Part shown: piece after piece, positions 1-6,506 of the stretch
Layout of the letters: every line of letters begins with the position of its first letter
Position numbering within the stretch: position 1 is the stretch's first letter
DNA from: an uncultured archaeon
GTDB lineage: Archaea > Nanobdellota > Nanobdellia > Pacearchaeales > GW2011-AR1
Direction of reading: 5' to 3'
Assembly (NCBI GenBank): GCA_903866625.1
Contig: CAIPOI010000002.1
Coordinates: 1-37,062 of the forward strand
Length of the DNA: 37,062 nt
Made by a program: the position numbers and the translations under genes
Notes under the pieces: generated by a model
Seen by the model: only the letters and a program-made list of their open reading frames with translations
What the model was told of the DNA's origin: nothing
Databases searched by the model: none

Positions 1-72
1 ATCTTAGACAAGGGTTGTCTGCAATCTTGTAATAGCTCAAAGAGGATAAGCTTATCTGACTCATCTACCATT

Positions 73-121
73 TTTTGTAAAACACTGCATTATTTATAAG
101 GTTTTGCATGGTTTTACAAAA
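73..121. repeat. 11-bp perfect inverted repeat enclosing a TATA box
   Basis: TTTTGTAAAAC at 73-83 is the exact reverse complement of GTTTTACAAAA at 111-121. The 27-nt spacer holds the TATA-like TTTATAA at 93-99, which should place a transcript start near 120, inside the right arm. A repeat that frames a promoter this way is typical of an operator. What binds it is unknown. Further left lie a short hairpin (AGACAA/TTGTCT at 6-11 and 15-20) and the palindrome GATAAGCTTATC near 44-55. Confidence 0.5.
93..99 (+). promoter_or_regulatory. TATA box for the first small gene
   Basis: TTTATAA lies about 115 nt before the start codon at 208. If it is used, the message has a leader of roughly 85 nt, unlike most genes here, which look leaderless. 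Confidence 0.4.
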
Positions 122-191
122 TTTCGGAAGGGCTTGTTTAAGTAGCGGATTAACTAGGGTTTATTGTAGTTGTTGAATAAGAGAAAAAAGA

Positions 192-220
192 GCGATGTGA
201 AAGAGAGATGATAACATCGC
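192..220 (+). promoter_or_regulatory. Hairpin with the start codon in its loop
   Basis: GCGATGT (192-198) pairs perfectly with ACATCGC (214-220). The 15-nt loop holds a purine-rich GAGAG and the ATG at 208. A second in-frame ATG at 223 lies two bases past the stem. This could control translation of the small gene, or it could mean that 223 is the true start. Confidence 0.4.
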
Positions 221-495
221 AAATGGAAGAACAAATATTATACCCAAGAAAACAGGAGTTAAAGATAAAGGGCAGGGTCTCTTACAGAGAATCTTATGGG
301 GCTTGGAACACTATTAGGTTCAAAAAAGAATTAATTTCAGAATTTCCAATGTTAAAAGAAAAGTCCTCTTTATTTGGTTATGAACTTATTTTTTACAGAA
401 CCCATAAAGAATTTGAAAAAGCATTTAAAAAAATGAAAAAAAGCAAACTTCCGCCACCACTTTTGCTTTGGTTTTATAAAATTAAGAAACCTTAA
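208..495 (+). CDS. Small hypothetical protein, 95 aa
   Basis: I do not recognise this protein. It is basic, with no membrane segment or signal peptide, and ends in a Lys- and Pro-rich stretch (KKMKKSKLPPPLLLWFY, then KIKKP). The start at 208 lies in the loop of a 7-bp hairpin; the in-frame ATG at 223 (MEEQILYPR) is a good alternative. Its promoter is framed by an 11-bp inverted repeat, so autoregulation is possible. It is followed by a gene-free stretch with its own promoter, so it seems to be monocistronic. The reading frame has ordinary codon use for this window, which is the main reason to call it real. Confidence 0.55.
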   Translation: MITSQMEEQILYPRKQELKIKGRVSYRESYGAWNTIRFKKELISEFPMLKEKSSLFGYELIFYRTHKEFEKAFKKMKKSKLPPPLLLWFYKIKKP

Positions 496-525
496 AATTA
501 ATCTATCCACTCAATCTCGACAATA

Positions 526-533
526 TTTATAAA
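526..533 (+). promoter_or_regulatory. TATA box before a gene-free structured stretch
   Basis: TTTATAAA at 526-533 has the same form as the TATA boxes of sepF and tRNA-Pro. It predicts a start near 555-558. No plus-strand reading frame follows, which points to an RNA gene. TCTCGA and TCGAGA flank it at about 515 and 545. Confidence 0.5.
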
Positions 534-554
534 CTAAAACAGCATCGAGAAATT

Positions 555-735
555 AAGAAAATTGCTTGATATTAAAGGACGATATAAGCAAAGCGTTACA
601 GACATCGCCAGTTATACGGTTGGGGCGTCTTACCTTTTGTCTATTTTCATGGGTGGACGGGTTATTTTTCTTTATATAACCCTAGGAGAATGGGCATCCC
701 ATATAGACCTTTCCCAGATATGATTCACTTCATCT
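555..735 (+). ncRNA. Candidate structured non-coding RNA
   Basis: This gene-free stretch lies about 25 nt behind a strong TATA box and is richer in G+C than its surroundings. Several hairpins follow each other: TTGCTTgATAT/ATATAAGCAA at 563-591; AGAC-atc-GCC/GGCGTCT at 599-630 with an inner ACG-GTTGGGG-CGT; GGGTTAT/ATAACCC at 659-682; ATGGG-CAT-CCCAT at 690-702; CTTGTT/AACAAG at 734-752. I could not fit it to tRNA, 5S, SRP or RNase P RNA. A fragment at 743-748 (ACAGAA) resembles RNase P CR-V, but no CR-I is visible. The 3' end is uncertain and may overlap the convergent gene ending at 739. Confidence 0.4.
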
Positions 736-738
736 TGT

Positions 739-1167
739 TTAGACAGAACAAGACTGAGGATTATTATCCATAATTCCTCCTTTTTCTTTTTTTAATAATG
801 GAGTTTTAAGTTTTCTGTTCGGGGTTTTACCTAGTCTTAATCTTCTTGCGTGATATCTGCAGTTTTCATAATTTTCAAGTATTTCATTAATATAATAATT
901 AATCATTTTATGATTTAATATATCCCACTCTCTAATATCACTATCGGATAAAGAAAATTTAGTTTCCAATCCTCCTTCTGTAAAAATTAACTCGCATATT
1001 CTATCTAATACCTTCTCTGGGCGTCTAAGCTGTTCTTCTGTCTCTTTATTTACTCCATTTTCTATTCTAGATATGAATAACGTATAAGGAGTTTCCGTAT
1101 CAGCTATATAAGATACTCCTATTTGAAGATTTATTCTTTTCATTTTATTACCTTTTAATAACAACAT
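739..1167 (-). CDS. Hypothetical protein, about 134-142 aa
   Basis: I do not recognise this protein. It is soluble, acidic in the middle (LSDSDIREWDIL) and ends in a basic tail (HARRLRLGKTPNRKLKT) and a Gly/Asn-rich end. Two starts are possible: the ATG at 1167 (MLLLKGNK) or the ATG at 1143 (MKRINLQIG). A TATA-like TTATATAAC at about 1175-1183 on the minus strand suits the 1143 start better, giving 134 aa. It is divergent from the Lrp-type regulator gene with only about 70 nt between them, so that regulator may control it. That is inference from position only. Confidence 0.55.
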   Translation of the reverse strand: MLLLKGNKMKRINLQIGVSYIADTETPYTLFISRIENGVNKETEEQLRRPEKVLDRICELIFTEGGLETKFSLSDSDIREWDILNHKMINYYINEILENYENCRYHARRLRLGKTPNRKLKTPLLKKEKGGIMDNNPQSCSV

Positions 1168-1217
1168 AATATAGTTATATAACCTATCTTATTAAAAAAA
1201 GATACAAAAGAGTAATA

Positions 1218-1226
1218 TTTATAAAT
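1218..1226 (+). promoter_or_regulatory. TATA box of the Lrp-type gene
   Basis: TTTATAAAT is centred about 26 nt before the ATG at 1248 and only 17 nt before the ATG at 1239. It therefore supports a leaderless message starting at 1248. Confidence 0.6.
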
Positions 1227-1247
1227 AAAAGGTTCTATATGTATCAT

Positions 1248-2198
1248 ATGGAATTAGATGTCAAAGATAAAAAAATATTATATGAACTAGATAAGAATGC
1301 AAGAATTTCCTTTTCGGAAATTGCTAAAAAAATAAGGCTTAGTAAAAATTCTGTTATTAATAGAATAAAGTCTCTAGAAGAAGAGAACATCATCTTAGGG
1401 TATAATAGCTTGATAAATATAAACCAACTCGGATATGCAACCTATGATGTTTATTTAAAATTTCAAGATACAACACCAGAAAAAGAAAAAGAGATAATAG
1501 ATTCAGTCTTGAAGCATAAAGATATTTGGTTTGTTGGCAGGGTAGAAGGGACTATTAATCTAGCTTTATTAATTTCAACTAAGACTCCAGAGGAATTTTA
1601 TGATATTTGGGACAGAATATATCAAAAAATAAAAAAGCATGTTAAGGTTTATAGGATAGCTATTTTGCTCGAGTATCATCATTTTACAAGAGAGTACCTT
1701 TTAGATAGAGACTCTTCAACAAGAAGTATTGCTCTGATAGGCAAGAAAAAATATATAGAGATAGATGAGATAGATAATAAAATCTTGAAACTTCTAGCCC
1801 ATAATGCCAGAATTTCTCTTTTAGATTTAGCTGAAAAGACAAAGATGACTCCTAAATCGGTTAGAGACAGAATAAAAAGATTAGAAGATAAAAAGATAGT
1901 CCTCGGATATAAAATTAATCTGAACTTTCAGAAACTTGGTTTTGATTATTACAAGCTTATGGTTAGTTTAAACGATTTAGGGATAAGAGAGAAGCTATAT
2001 GACTGGATAAGAGCCAATCCAAATGTTGTATATTTCGATAAGTTCATTAACGGGGCCGATTTTGAATTTGATGTGGAGATAGATTCATTTGAAAAGTTTG
2101 TTTCTTTATTGGAAAATATGAAAAGAGATTTTAAAGGAGCGATAAAAGAAATTCAATGGTTTAAACCAACTTTAATTTACAAATCAAGTTATTTTTAG
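1248..2198 (+). CDS. Double-length Lrp/AsnC family transcriptional regulator
   Basis: This is a DNA-binding regulator of the Lrp/AsnC family. It holds two complete units in tandem. Unit 1 has a winged helix (MELDVKDKKILYELDKNAR, then SEIAKKIRLSKNSVINRIKSL) and a RAM-like domain up to about residue 150. Unit 2 repeats the pattern from about residue 172 (IDEIDNKILKLLAHNARIS, then TKMTPKSVRDRIKRLEDKK). Usual Lrp proteins are about 150 aa, and this one is 316 aa. I start it at 1248 because Lrp proteins begin with this M-x-LD pattern and the TATA box sits 26 nt upstream; an in-frame ATG at 1239 would add three residues. The fused form may act as a pseudo-dimer in one chain. Its target is not shown, but the purF-like gene lies next downstream and the unknown minus-strand gene is divergent. 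Confidence 0.9.
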   Translation: MELDVKDKKILYELDKNARISFSEIAKKIRLSKNSVINRIKSLEEENIILGYNSLININQLGYATYDVYLKFQDTTPEKEKEIIDSVLKHKDIWFVGRVEGTINLALLISTKTPEEFYDIWDRIYQKIKKHVKVYRIAILLEYHHFTREYLLDRDSSTRSIALIGKKKYIEIDEIDNKILKLLAHNARISLLDLAEKTKMTPKSVRDRIKRLEDKKIVLGYKINLNFQKLGFDYYKLMVSLNDLGIREKLYDWIRANPNVVYFDKFINGADFEFDVEIDSFEKFVSLLENMKRDFKGAIKEIQWFKPTLIYKSSYF

Positions 2199-2202
2199 TT
2201 CA

Positions 2203-2250
2203 CCCCCCCCACACCACATTTCTCCAGACTTAACGGTTGGGGCGTTCTGA
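2203..2250 (+). promoter_or_regulatory. C8 tract and hairpin between lrp and purF-like genes
   Basis: A run of eight C (2203-2210) is striking in this AT-rich DNA. CCCCACACC (2207-2215) can pair with GGTTGGGG (2235-2242) with one bulge. Alternatively AACG/CGTT (2232-2235, 2243-2246) forms a small hairpin with the loop GTTGGGG, inside CAGA/TCTG. The two folds exclude each other. The 13-mer ACGGTTGGGGCGT recurs at 616-628 in the candidate ncRNA. Confidence 0.35.
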
Positions 2251-2281
2251 TATTCTTCTAAATTAACTCTGCAATACAAAT

Positions 2282-2292
2282 CTTTTTAAAAC
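2282..2292 (+). promoter_or_regulatory. TATA box of the purF-like gene
   Basis: CTTTTTAAAAC is centred about 25 nt before the ATG at 2311, as expected for a leaderless archaeal message. Confidence 0.5.
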
Positions 2293-2310
2293 AACTGCTT
2301 TTTTATAATT

Positions 2311-3720
2311 ATGAAACAATTGAGACATAATTGCGGTTTAGCAGTAACTCATACTTTGCATGATGCTTATTCTTTTATCAAATCTTTGCAACATAGGGGC
2401 AGAGAAGCTTGCGGTATAGCTGCTATTGGTTCAACAATAGATGTTGTAAAATGGGCTGGAAATGTTTCTAAGGTGGATTTAGTAGATTTATACAAATTAC
2501 TTCCTTCTCAGAACTATCATATGTTTTTAGCACACGTAAGATATGCCACTCATGGTAGAGAAGATAAGGTGGTTGAAGATGCTCATCCTCATGTCATCGG
2601 AGGAAAAATAATTAATAATGGAGACCATATCATTATCAAAGACTGTGATGCCGTTATAGTTCATAATGGCCAAGTCGATGTAAAAGAAGTATTTGGTTTT
2701 GATGATGGGGAGTGTGATACAAAGAAAATACTGGCCGAATACTGGAATCATGAAAGCCATGACCTAATAAAGAAAATTCCAGGATCTTATACTTTAGCAA
2801 TAGCAGATAAAAGAAGAAAGGAGATAATAGTTATGCGAGATAAATTTGCATTAAAACCAGGGGTTTTGGGATTAAAAGATGGAAAATACTGTATTGCTTC
2901 AGAAGACATTGCCTTAAAAGAGAACGGAGCAGGATTCATAGAAGAACTAAGGCCAGGATCAATATACTATCTTTCTTATGACGGTGGTTATAGAAGAAGA
3001 GATGTTGCTCTGCCTACCCCAAAACATTGTTTTTTTGAATGGAATTATATTGCAGAACTAAATTCAGTGCTTAACGGAGTTGGTGTTCGTAGGGTTCGTG
3101 AAGAACTTGGTAAGGAAATGGCAAAAGAGTTCCCATTAAAGGAAGCAGACATCATAACTTTCCTTCCGAGATGTCCTGAAGTTGCAGCAAGGGCTTATGC
3201 AAGAGCATTAAAAGTAGAATCTAAGTTTATTCCTTTATTTTATAAATTAAGGGGAGAAAGATCTTTTCAAGGAACTAATAAAGCAGATAGAAGCAATTCA
3301 ATAAGAAGTAACCTTCATCTTATTCCTGATAAAAATTCTTTAAATGGAAAAACTATCGTTCTTATAGATGATAGCACTATTAGGGGAAATAATTGTAAAC
3401 GAGCCAGAGAACTCTTGATGAAAGCTGGAGCTAAAAAAATTTATCTTTTAAACTATACTCCTCGGATAGGTATTATCGGCTCGGATAAGATTAAGAGGGG
3501 TTGTTTATTCGGGGTAGATATGCCTCCAAGCGATGAGTTTGTAGTTCGTACTAACGACAGTAAAAGAAATAGAACCGATAAAGAAATTTCACAAGAACTA
3601 GGAATGCAAACTTTTTTTCTTTCACCAGAAGGTTTGTTTAAGGTTTTTGAAAGATTAGGAATTCCTCGGAAAAATCTTTGCAGTTTTTGTATTGGCGGAA
3701 GTCATCCTTTTAAGGATTAA
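2311..3720 (+). CDS. purF: Amidophosphoribosyltransferase-like protein (PurF family)
   Basis: PurF moves the amide nitrogen of glutamine onto PRPP, the first step of purine synthesis. The N-terminal Ntn-hydrolase domain shows a short propeptide and the nucleophile Cys8 (HNCGLAV), then SLQHRGREACGIA and HVRYATHG. The C-terminal phosphoribosyltransferase domain has the PRPP loop VLIDDSTIRGNN near residues 349-360. Length (469 aa) is normal. Differences from typical PurF: the usual ARPDS-type segment reads AELNS (CFFEWNYIAELNS), and the end reads NLCSFCIGGSHPF. No other purine gene is in the window. It could therefore be a true PurF of a partial pathway or a relative with another acceptor. The family is sure; the exact reaction is less so. 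Confidence 0.85.
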   Translation: MKQLRHNCGLAVTHTLHDAYSFIKSLQHRGREACGIAAIGSTIDVVKWAGNVSKVDLVDLYKLLPSQNYHMFLAHVRYATHGREDKVVEDAHPHVIGGKIINNGDHIIIKDCDAVIVHNGQVDVKEVFGFDDGECDTKKILAEYWNHESHDLIKKIPGSYTLAIADKRRKEIIVMRDKFALKPGVLGLKDGKYCIASEDIALKENGAGFIEELRPGSIYYLSYDGGYRRRDVALPTPKHCFFEWNYIAELNSVLNGVGVRRVREELGKEMAKEFPLKEADIITFLPRCPEVAARAYARALKVESKFIPLFYKLRGERSFQGTNKADRSNSIRSNLHLIPDKNSLNGKTIVLIDDSTIRGNNCKRARELLMKAGAKKIYLLNYTPRIGIIGSDKIKRGCLFGVDMPPSDEFVVRTNDSKRNRTDKEISQELGMQTFFLSPEGLFKVFERLGIPRKNLCSFCIGGSHPFKD

Positions 3721-3753
3721 GAATCAATATTTTTAAACTACCTTTTCTTATAG

Positions 3754-3762
3754 TTTATAATA
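3754..3762 (+). promoter_or_regulatory. TATA box before the membrane protein gene
   Basis: TTTATAATA lies about 23 nt before the ATG at 3780 and suits a leaderless message. Confidence 0.45.
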
Positions 3763-3779
3763 AAAATACTCTTAATCTA

Positions 3780-4220
3780 ATGGACAAATCTACTTGGAAT
3801 TTTAATAAAGAAATTTTGTTCGGAGAAATTGGAGCTTGGTTCAGTGCACCGCTCTTAGCTTATATTGTTTCAAAATTTGTAAGCTCACCAGCAGCCATCT
3901 CTATCTCTGCAGTTATAGGTTCGGTTATTGGTGGAGCTATTTTCTGGGTTAGCACAAGAATTTACCATCATAAGAAAAAATCTAAATTCAAGCCAACAAA
4001 ACTCGCAAATGATATCCTTTATTTTACACCCATCGCTGCTCTTCTTGGTTGGACAATTTATAATCCTACGGTTTATTCTCTTTCCCACTATTTTCTAAAT
4101 AGAGGGGATAAAGTTATTTTTTCAGTGGTCTTATCTCAACTTATTGCTTTCATAATTTTCTTAATTGGAATAAATAGTTATAGATTCTGGCTGCATAGAA
4201 TTTCAAAAAAGAGATTATAA
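3780..4220 (+). CDS. Hypothetical membrane protein, four TM segments
   Basis: I do not recognise this 146-aa protein. It has about four hydrophobic segments: near residues 14-30, 38-60, 78-98 and 108-132. A basic cytoplasmic-type loop (YHHKKKSKFKP) lies between segments 2 and 3, and the tail is basic (RFWLHRISKKRL). The TATA box upstream supports the start. It is not in an operon: it ends exactly where the convergent 189-aa gene ends, with no base between the two stop codons. Confidence 0.7.
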   Translation: MDKSTWNFNKEILFGEIGAWFSAPLLAYIVSKFVSSPAAISISAVIGSVIGGAIFWVSTRIYHHKKKSKFKPTKLANDILYFTPIAALLGWTIYNPTVYSLSHYFLNRGDKVIFSVVLSQLIAFIIFLIGINSYRFWLHRISKKRL

Positions 4221-4790
4221 CTATTCTTTACAGCAATCAATAGCTTTCTTTAGAACATCTGTAACTTTTGAAAGAAAAGTTTTATTTTCTTTTCCAGCAC
4301 TATCTAAAAGTTTATCTTCTGCTTTTTCTCTCTTTATGTCTGCATCATAAACTAAATTTCTCTGTTTTACTTCGTCAACTTTTATCATATTGAGATTAAT
4401 CGCCCAAAATAAAGAATACATCTTATGCGCTTTATCAAACATTTCTTGAGCTTCTTTATCTTGCCCTTTTCCAAGAAGCTTTGTTCCAACTTCCATTAAT
4501 CTCATAGAAGTAGCGAGTAAATGTTTACTTATACACCAAACTTCTCCTTCATAATCCCTTATTATTTTTTTTAGTAAATCTTTTCGCATATCTCTAACTT
4601 CTCTTAGTAATTCATAATATTTGTCTTTCTTGCCAGTTTTTTCAGCTGTGAAGAATAAATGTTCTTCTATGCTTATAAGATTCATTATAGCAATGCTTAA
4701 ATCCTCGTCGCTAGATAAGTCTAATTTTTTTTCTTTTGTTACTCTATCAACTTTTTCCAGTAACCTTTTATAGTCTTCAGAATTTGCCAT
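4221..4790 (-). CDS. Hypothetical alpha-helical protein, 189 aa
   Basis: I do not recognise this soluble protein. It looks almost wholly helical, with many charged residues and a possible helical bundle: helices near residues 5-20, 28-48, 53-75, 82-110 and 112-135. Conserved-looking residues include SIEEHLFF, the Asp/Glu/Arg-rich LLREVRDMRKDLL and WCISKHLLA. It ends with a Cys pair (AIDCCKE). It is the last gene of a three-gene operon, four bases after the CPVC membrane protein, so it may assist the same redox function. That link is positional only. Confidence 0.65.
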   Translation of the reverse strand: MANSEDYKRLLEKVDRVTKEKKLDLSSDEDLSIAIMNLISIEEHLFFTAEKTGKKDKYYELLREVRDMRKDLLKKIIRDYEGEVWCISKHLLATSMRLMEVGTKLLGKGQDKEAQEMFDKAHKMYSLFWAINLNMIKVDEVKQRNLVYDADIKREKAEDKLLDSAGKENKTFLSKVTDVLKKAIDCCKE

Positions 4791-4794
4791 TTTA

Positions 4795-5247
4795 TTAAAT
4801 CAAATTTATTTTTATTATTAAATAAGTTACCCAACTTACTACTATCAATAATATAAGGGGTATAATAACTTTTTGGAATTTTATTATTGCCTTATTATCA
4901 TTTATTTTCTTTAGATAATTGCTAAATAACACTGCCCCTATAAAAATAAAACTTCCTACTATCGTTCCAAACAATATTTTATCTACACCAAATATTTGAT
5001 TATTTATGTTACCCATAATTTTCCAATGATATAGTGGCCAGATGAAAACAAGATAAAAAGAGATTGTAATTAAAATCTTCCTAAATAAAAAACGAATGTT
5101 CTTTCTATTAAGATAATCTATCATCCATGCAATGCTTGAAACAATTAATGCTCCGAGCCATATACCAATTATAATATTATCTACCCCCCATTTTTCAAGT
5201 ATACCTATTCCTGCTGCAACAGCAATAGTACAAACTGGGCAGACCAT
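4795..5247 (-). CDS. Membrane protein with N-terminal CPVC motif
   Basis: This 150-aa protein starts MVCPVCTIAVAAG, so a CxxC pair (Cys3, Cys6) sits at the very start, just before the first membrane segment. About four to five hydrophobic segments follow. It overlaps the upstream thioredoxin-like gene by one base (TAATG), so translation is coupled. A CxxC at the membrane edge beside a membrane-anchored thioredoxin fits an electron carrier for making or breaking disulfides outside the cell, by analogy with DsbD/VKOR-type pairs. It lacks the recognisable core of VKOR or CcdA, so the family is not assigned. It might instead bind a metal through the CPVC pair. Confidence 0.7.
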   Translation of the reverse strand: MVCPVCTIAVAAGIGILEKWGVDNIIIGIWLGALIVSSIAWMIDYLNRKNIRFLFRKILITISFYLVFIWPLYHWKIMGNINNQIFGVDKILFGTIVGSFIFIGAVLFSNYLKKINDNKAIIKFQKVIIPLILLIVVSWVTYLIIKINLI

Positions 5248-5684
5248 TATTTAACTCCTGCTAAAATTTTTAGTGTGCATATAATATCATCCGAGCCCAA
5301 ATAGCAAGAATTATTAGTATACAAGACCGGTACAGAACCTTTGTATTGTTCGGGAATATTACAGTATTCATCTACGGATAAAAATTCTGGGAGATTGCTT
5401 TTGTTTGAAAATACTTCTTTTCTAGTGAGATTAATCTTAGCATCAATATTATTTTTATCCATGAAATCTTCTACAACTTTACAATGGGGGCAGGTAGAAC
5501 CATAATAGAAAACCACTCCCAGTTTACTAAAACTTTCATTTATAATTTTTGCACTATACATTGAAGGATTGCAAGCTAAGTTATCATTATGATTTAATTT
5601 CTGAAAATAAATAATATAGAAACTTAGAATTATAACTGCTAAAACTACAAAAAAACCAATAAGTATCTTATGAGCCTTACCCAT
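5247..5684 (-). CDS. Membrane-anchored thioredoxin-like protein (CPHC)
   Basis: A thiol-disulfide oxidoreductase of the thioredoxin/glutaredoxin fold. Residues 8-28 form one N-terminal membrane helix, so the catalytic domain is probably outside the membrane. The active site is CPHC (Cys65-Cys68) after the strand GVVFYYGST, and the cis-proline loop is SVPVLY (Pro119). Extra cysteines at 38, 108 and in NNSCYLG may form structural disulfides. CPHC is the DsbA-type dipeptide, which favours an oxidising role. It is the first gene of the operon with the CPVC membrane protein. Cys-rich surface proteins encoded further right would be natural clients, but that is inference. Confidence 0.85.
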   Translation of the reverse strand: MGKAHKILIGFFVVLAVIILSFYIIYFQKLNHNDNLACNPSMYSAKIINESFSKLGVVFYYGSTCPHCKVVEDFMDKNNIDAKINLTRKEVFSNKSNLPEFLSVDEYCNIPEQYKGSVPVLYTNNSCYLGSDDIICTLKILAGVK

Positions 5685-5704
5685 CTTTTCTAAAGAAGAA
5701 AGGT

Positions 5705-5738
5705 GTTTTTAAACATTATGAAATAAAGCTTTAAAAAC
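5705..5738. promoter_or_regulatory. Divergent TATA boxes for the redox operon and secE
   Basis: GTTTAAAAAC on the minus strand (5705-5714) is centred 26 nt before the ATG at 5684. CTTTAAAAAC on the plus strand (5729-5738) is centred 26 nt before the ATG at 5759. Both messages should be leaderless. The two boxes lie close enough for one regulator to affect both. Confidence 0.6.
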
Positions 5739-5758
5739 CCAAATCGACTATAAGAATT

Positions 5759-5941
5759 ATGACAGTTAAAGAAAAAATTTCTGGATTTTTTCAGCAATGT
5801 GTAAGAGTTTGGCACTTACTTAGGAAGCCAAGTTTAGAAGAATGGAAAGCCATATCTAAGGTTTCTGCTATAGGTTTGGGAGCTATTGGTTTATTAGGAT
5901 TTTTAATAACTGTGATAATGACTTTTGTCTATCCAAAGTAA
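5759..5941 (+). CDS. secE: Preprotein translocase subunit SecE/Sss1 (Sec61 gamma)
   Basis: The small clamp subunit of the SecYE translocation channel. It is 60 aa, the usual archaeal size. It has an amphipathic N-terminal half containing the family pattern CVRVWHLLRKPSLEEWKAIS and a single C-terminal membrane helix near residues 35-57 (AIGLGAIGLLGFLITVIMTF). It stands upstream of spt5/nusG, a classic archaeal arrangement, but here a small membrane protein gene lies between the two. Confidence 0.92.
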   Translation: MTVKEKISGFFQQCVRVWHLLRKPSLEEWKAISKVSAIGLGAIGLLGFLITVIMTFVYPK

Positions 5942-5952
5942 ATTTGTTTAAT

Positions 5953-5964
5953 GAAAGGAGGTGA
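5953..5964 (+). promoter_or_regulatory. Strong Shine-Dalgarno site deciding a start
   Basis: AAAGGAGGTGA lies just before the ATG at 5967, at ideal distance. It shows that the small membrane gene starts at 5967, not at the in-frame GTG at 5961, which lies within the site itself. SD sites appear here mainly at genes inside transcripts or with long leaders. Confidence 0.7.
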
Positions 5965-5966
5965 AA

Positions 5967-6317
5967 ATGGCTAAGAAAATAGGAAATATAATTGCAAGCT
6001 GGGCATTTTTGGTAGGAGTTCTTTTAGCAATAATTGCAGGAATTTTATCTGCTTTTAATATTGCTACATTAAACGATTCAACTCTAATGTTGACACTTGT
6101 GATTATAGGTTTAATCGTAGGTTTATTCAATGTAACTAATAAAGAAACAACCCCCTTTCTTATATCGGGAACTTGTTTAGTTATTATTAGTTTCTTTGGT
6201 TTAAATCTTATCGCAATCTCTTTATTGTCTGCAATACTTTTTGCTTTGCTGGGGATATTTATTCCAGCAACGATAATAGTTGCAATAAAAAATGTTTTTA
6301 GTATAGCTAAAAACTAA
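5967..6317 (+). CDS. Small hypothetical membrane protein, 116 aa
   Basis: I do not recognise this protein. It has four hydrophobic segments (near residues 9-28, 36-53, 62-82 and 86-106) joined by very short loops, with only a few charged residues (VTNKETTPF). A near-perfect SD sequence fixes the start at 5967. It is 25 bases after secE and most likely co-transcribed with it. A T-rich tract follows. A role at the Sec machinery is possible from position but nothing in the sequence proves it. Confidence 0.7.
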   Translation: MAKKIGNIIASWAFLVGVLLAIIAGILSAFNIATLNDSTLMLTLVIIGLIVGLFNVTNKETTPFLISGTCLVIISFFGLNLIAISLLSAILFALLGIFIPATIIVAIKNVFSIAKN

Positions 6318-6348
6318 TTGTTTTTTTCTTTTTTATAATTTTTTTATA
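6318..6348 (+). terminator. T-rich terminator after the secE unit
   Basis: Right after the stop codon come TTTTTTTCTTTTTT and, six bases later, TTTTTTT. U-rich tracts without a strong hairpin are the normal archaeal terminators. Confidence 0.5.
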
Positions 6349-6365
6349 ACAGGGATAAATCGAAA

Positions 6366-6505
6366 GGTTTATAATACCTATTTTTTTATTAAAACTATCT
6401 TATTCTCACATTACTTCATACGGTTTGTGAGTAGTTAGATAAACAAAAACAAAATGATAAATAATATACGTGCCGGATGTGAAGAGACCGCGCCAGGGGT
6501 CTTTC
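6366..6505 (+). promoter_or_regulatory. Promoter and structured leader of spt5/nusG
   Basis: GGTTTATAATAC (6366-6377) is a TATA box that predicts a start near 6396, giving a leader of about 110 nt. Two hairpins lie in it: CTCACA/TGTGAG (6405-6410, 6426-6431) and GAAGAGACC/GGTCTTTC (6481-6489, 6498-6505, one bulged G). The second ends one base before the ATG at 6507 and leaves no SD site, so it could regulate translation. A weaker TATA-like TAAATAATATA near 6456-6466 would give a short leader instead. Confidence 0.4.
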
Positions 6506-6506
6506 A

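Noticed and set aside
555-752. RNase P RNA
   Set aside because: Only ACAGAA near 743 fits; the conserved GAGGAAAGUCC-type region and the P4 pairing are not visible.
2527-2760. 77-aa open frame on the minus strand
   Set aside because: It lies wholly within the purF-like gene and has no promoter or family likeness; it is a shadow frame.
5951-5974. Seven-codon frame (MKGGENG) over the SD site at 5953-5964
   Set aside because: It arises from the SD sequence itself; a leader peptide is possible but nothing supports it.
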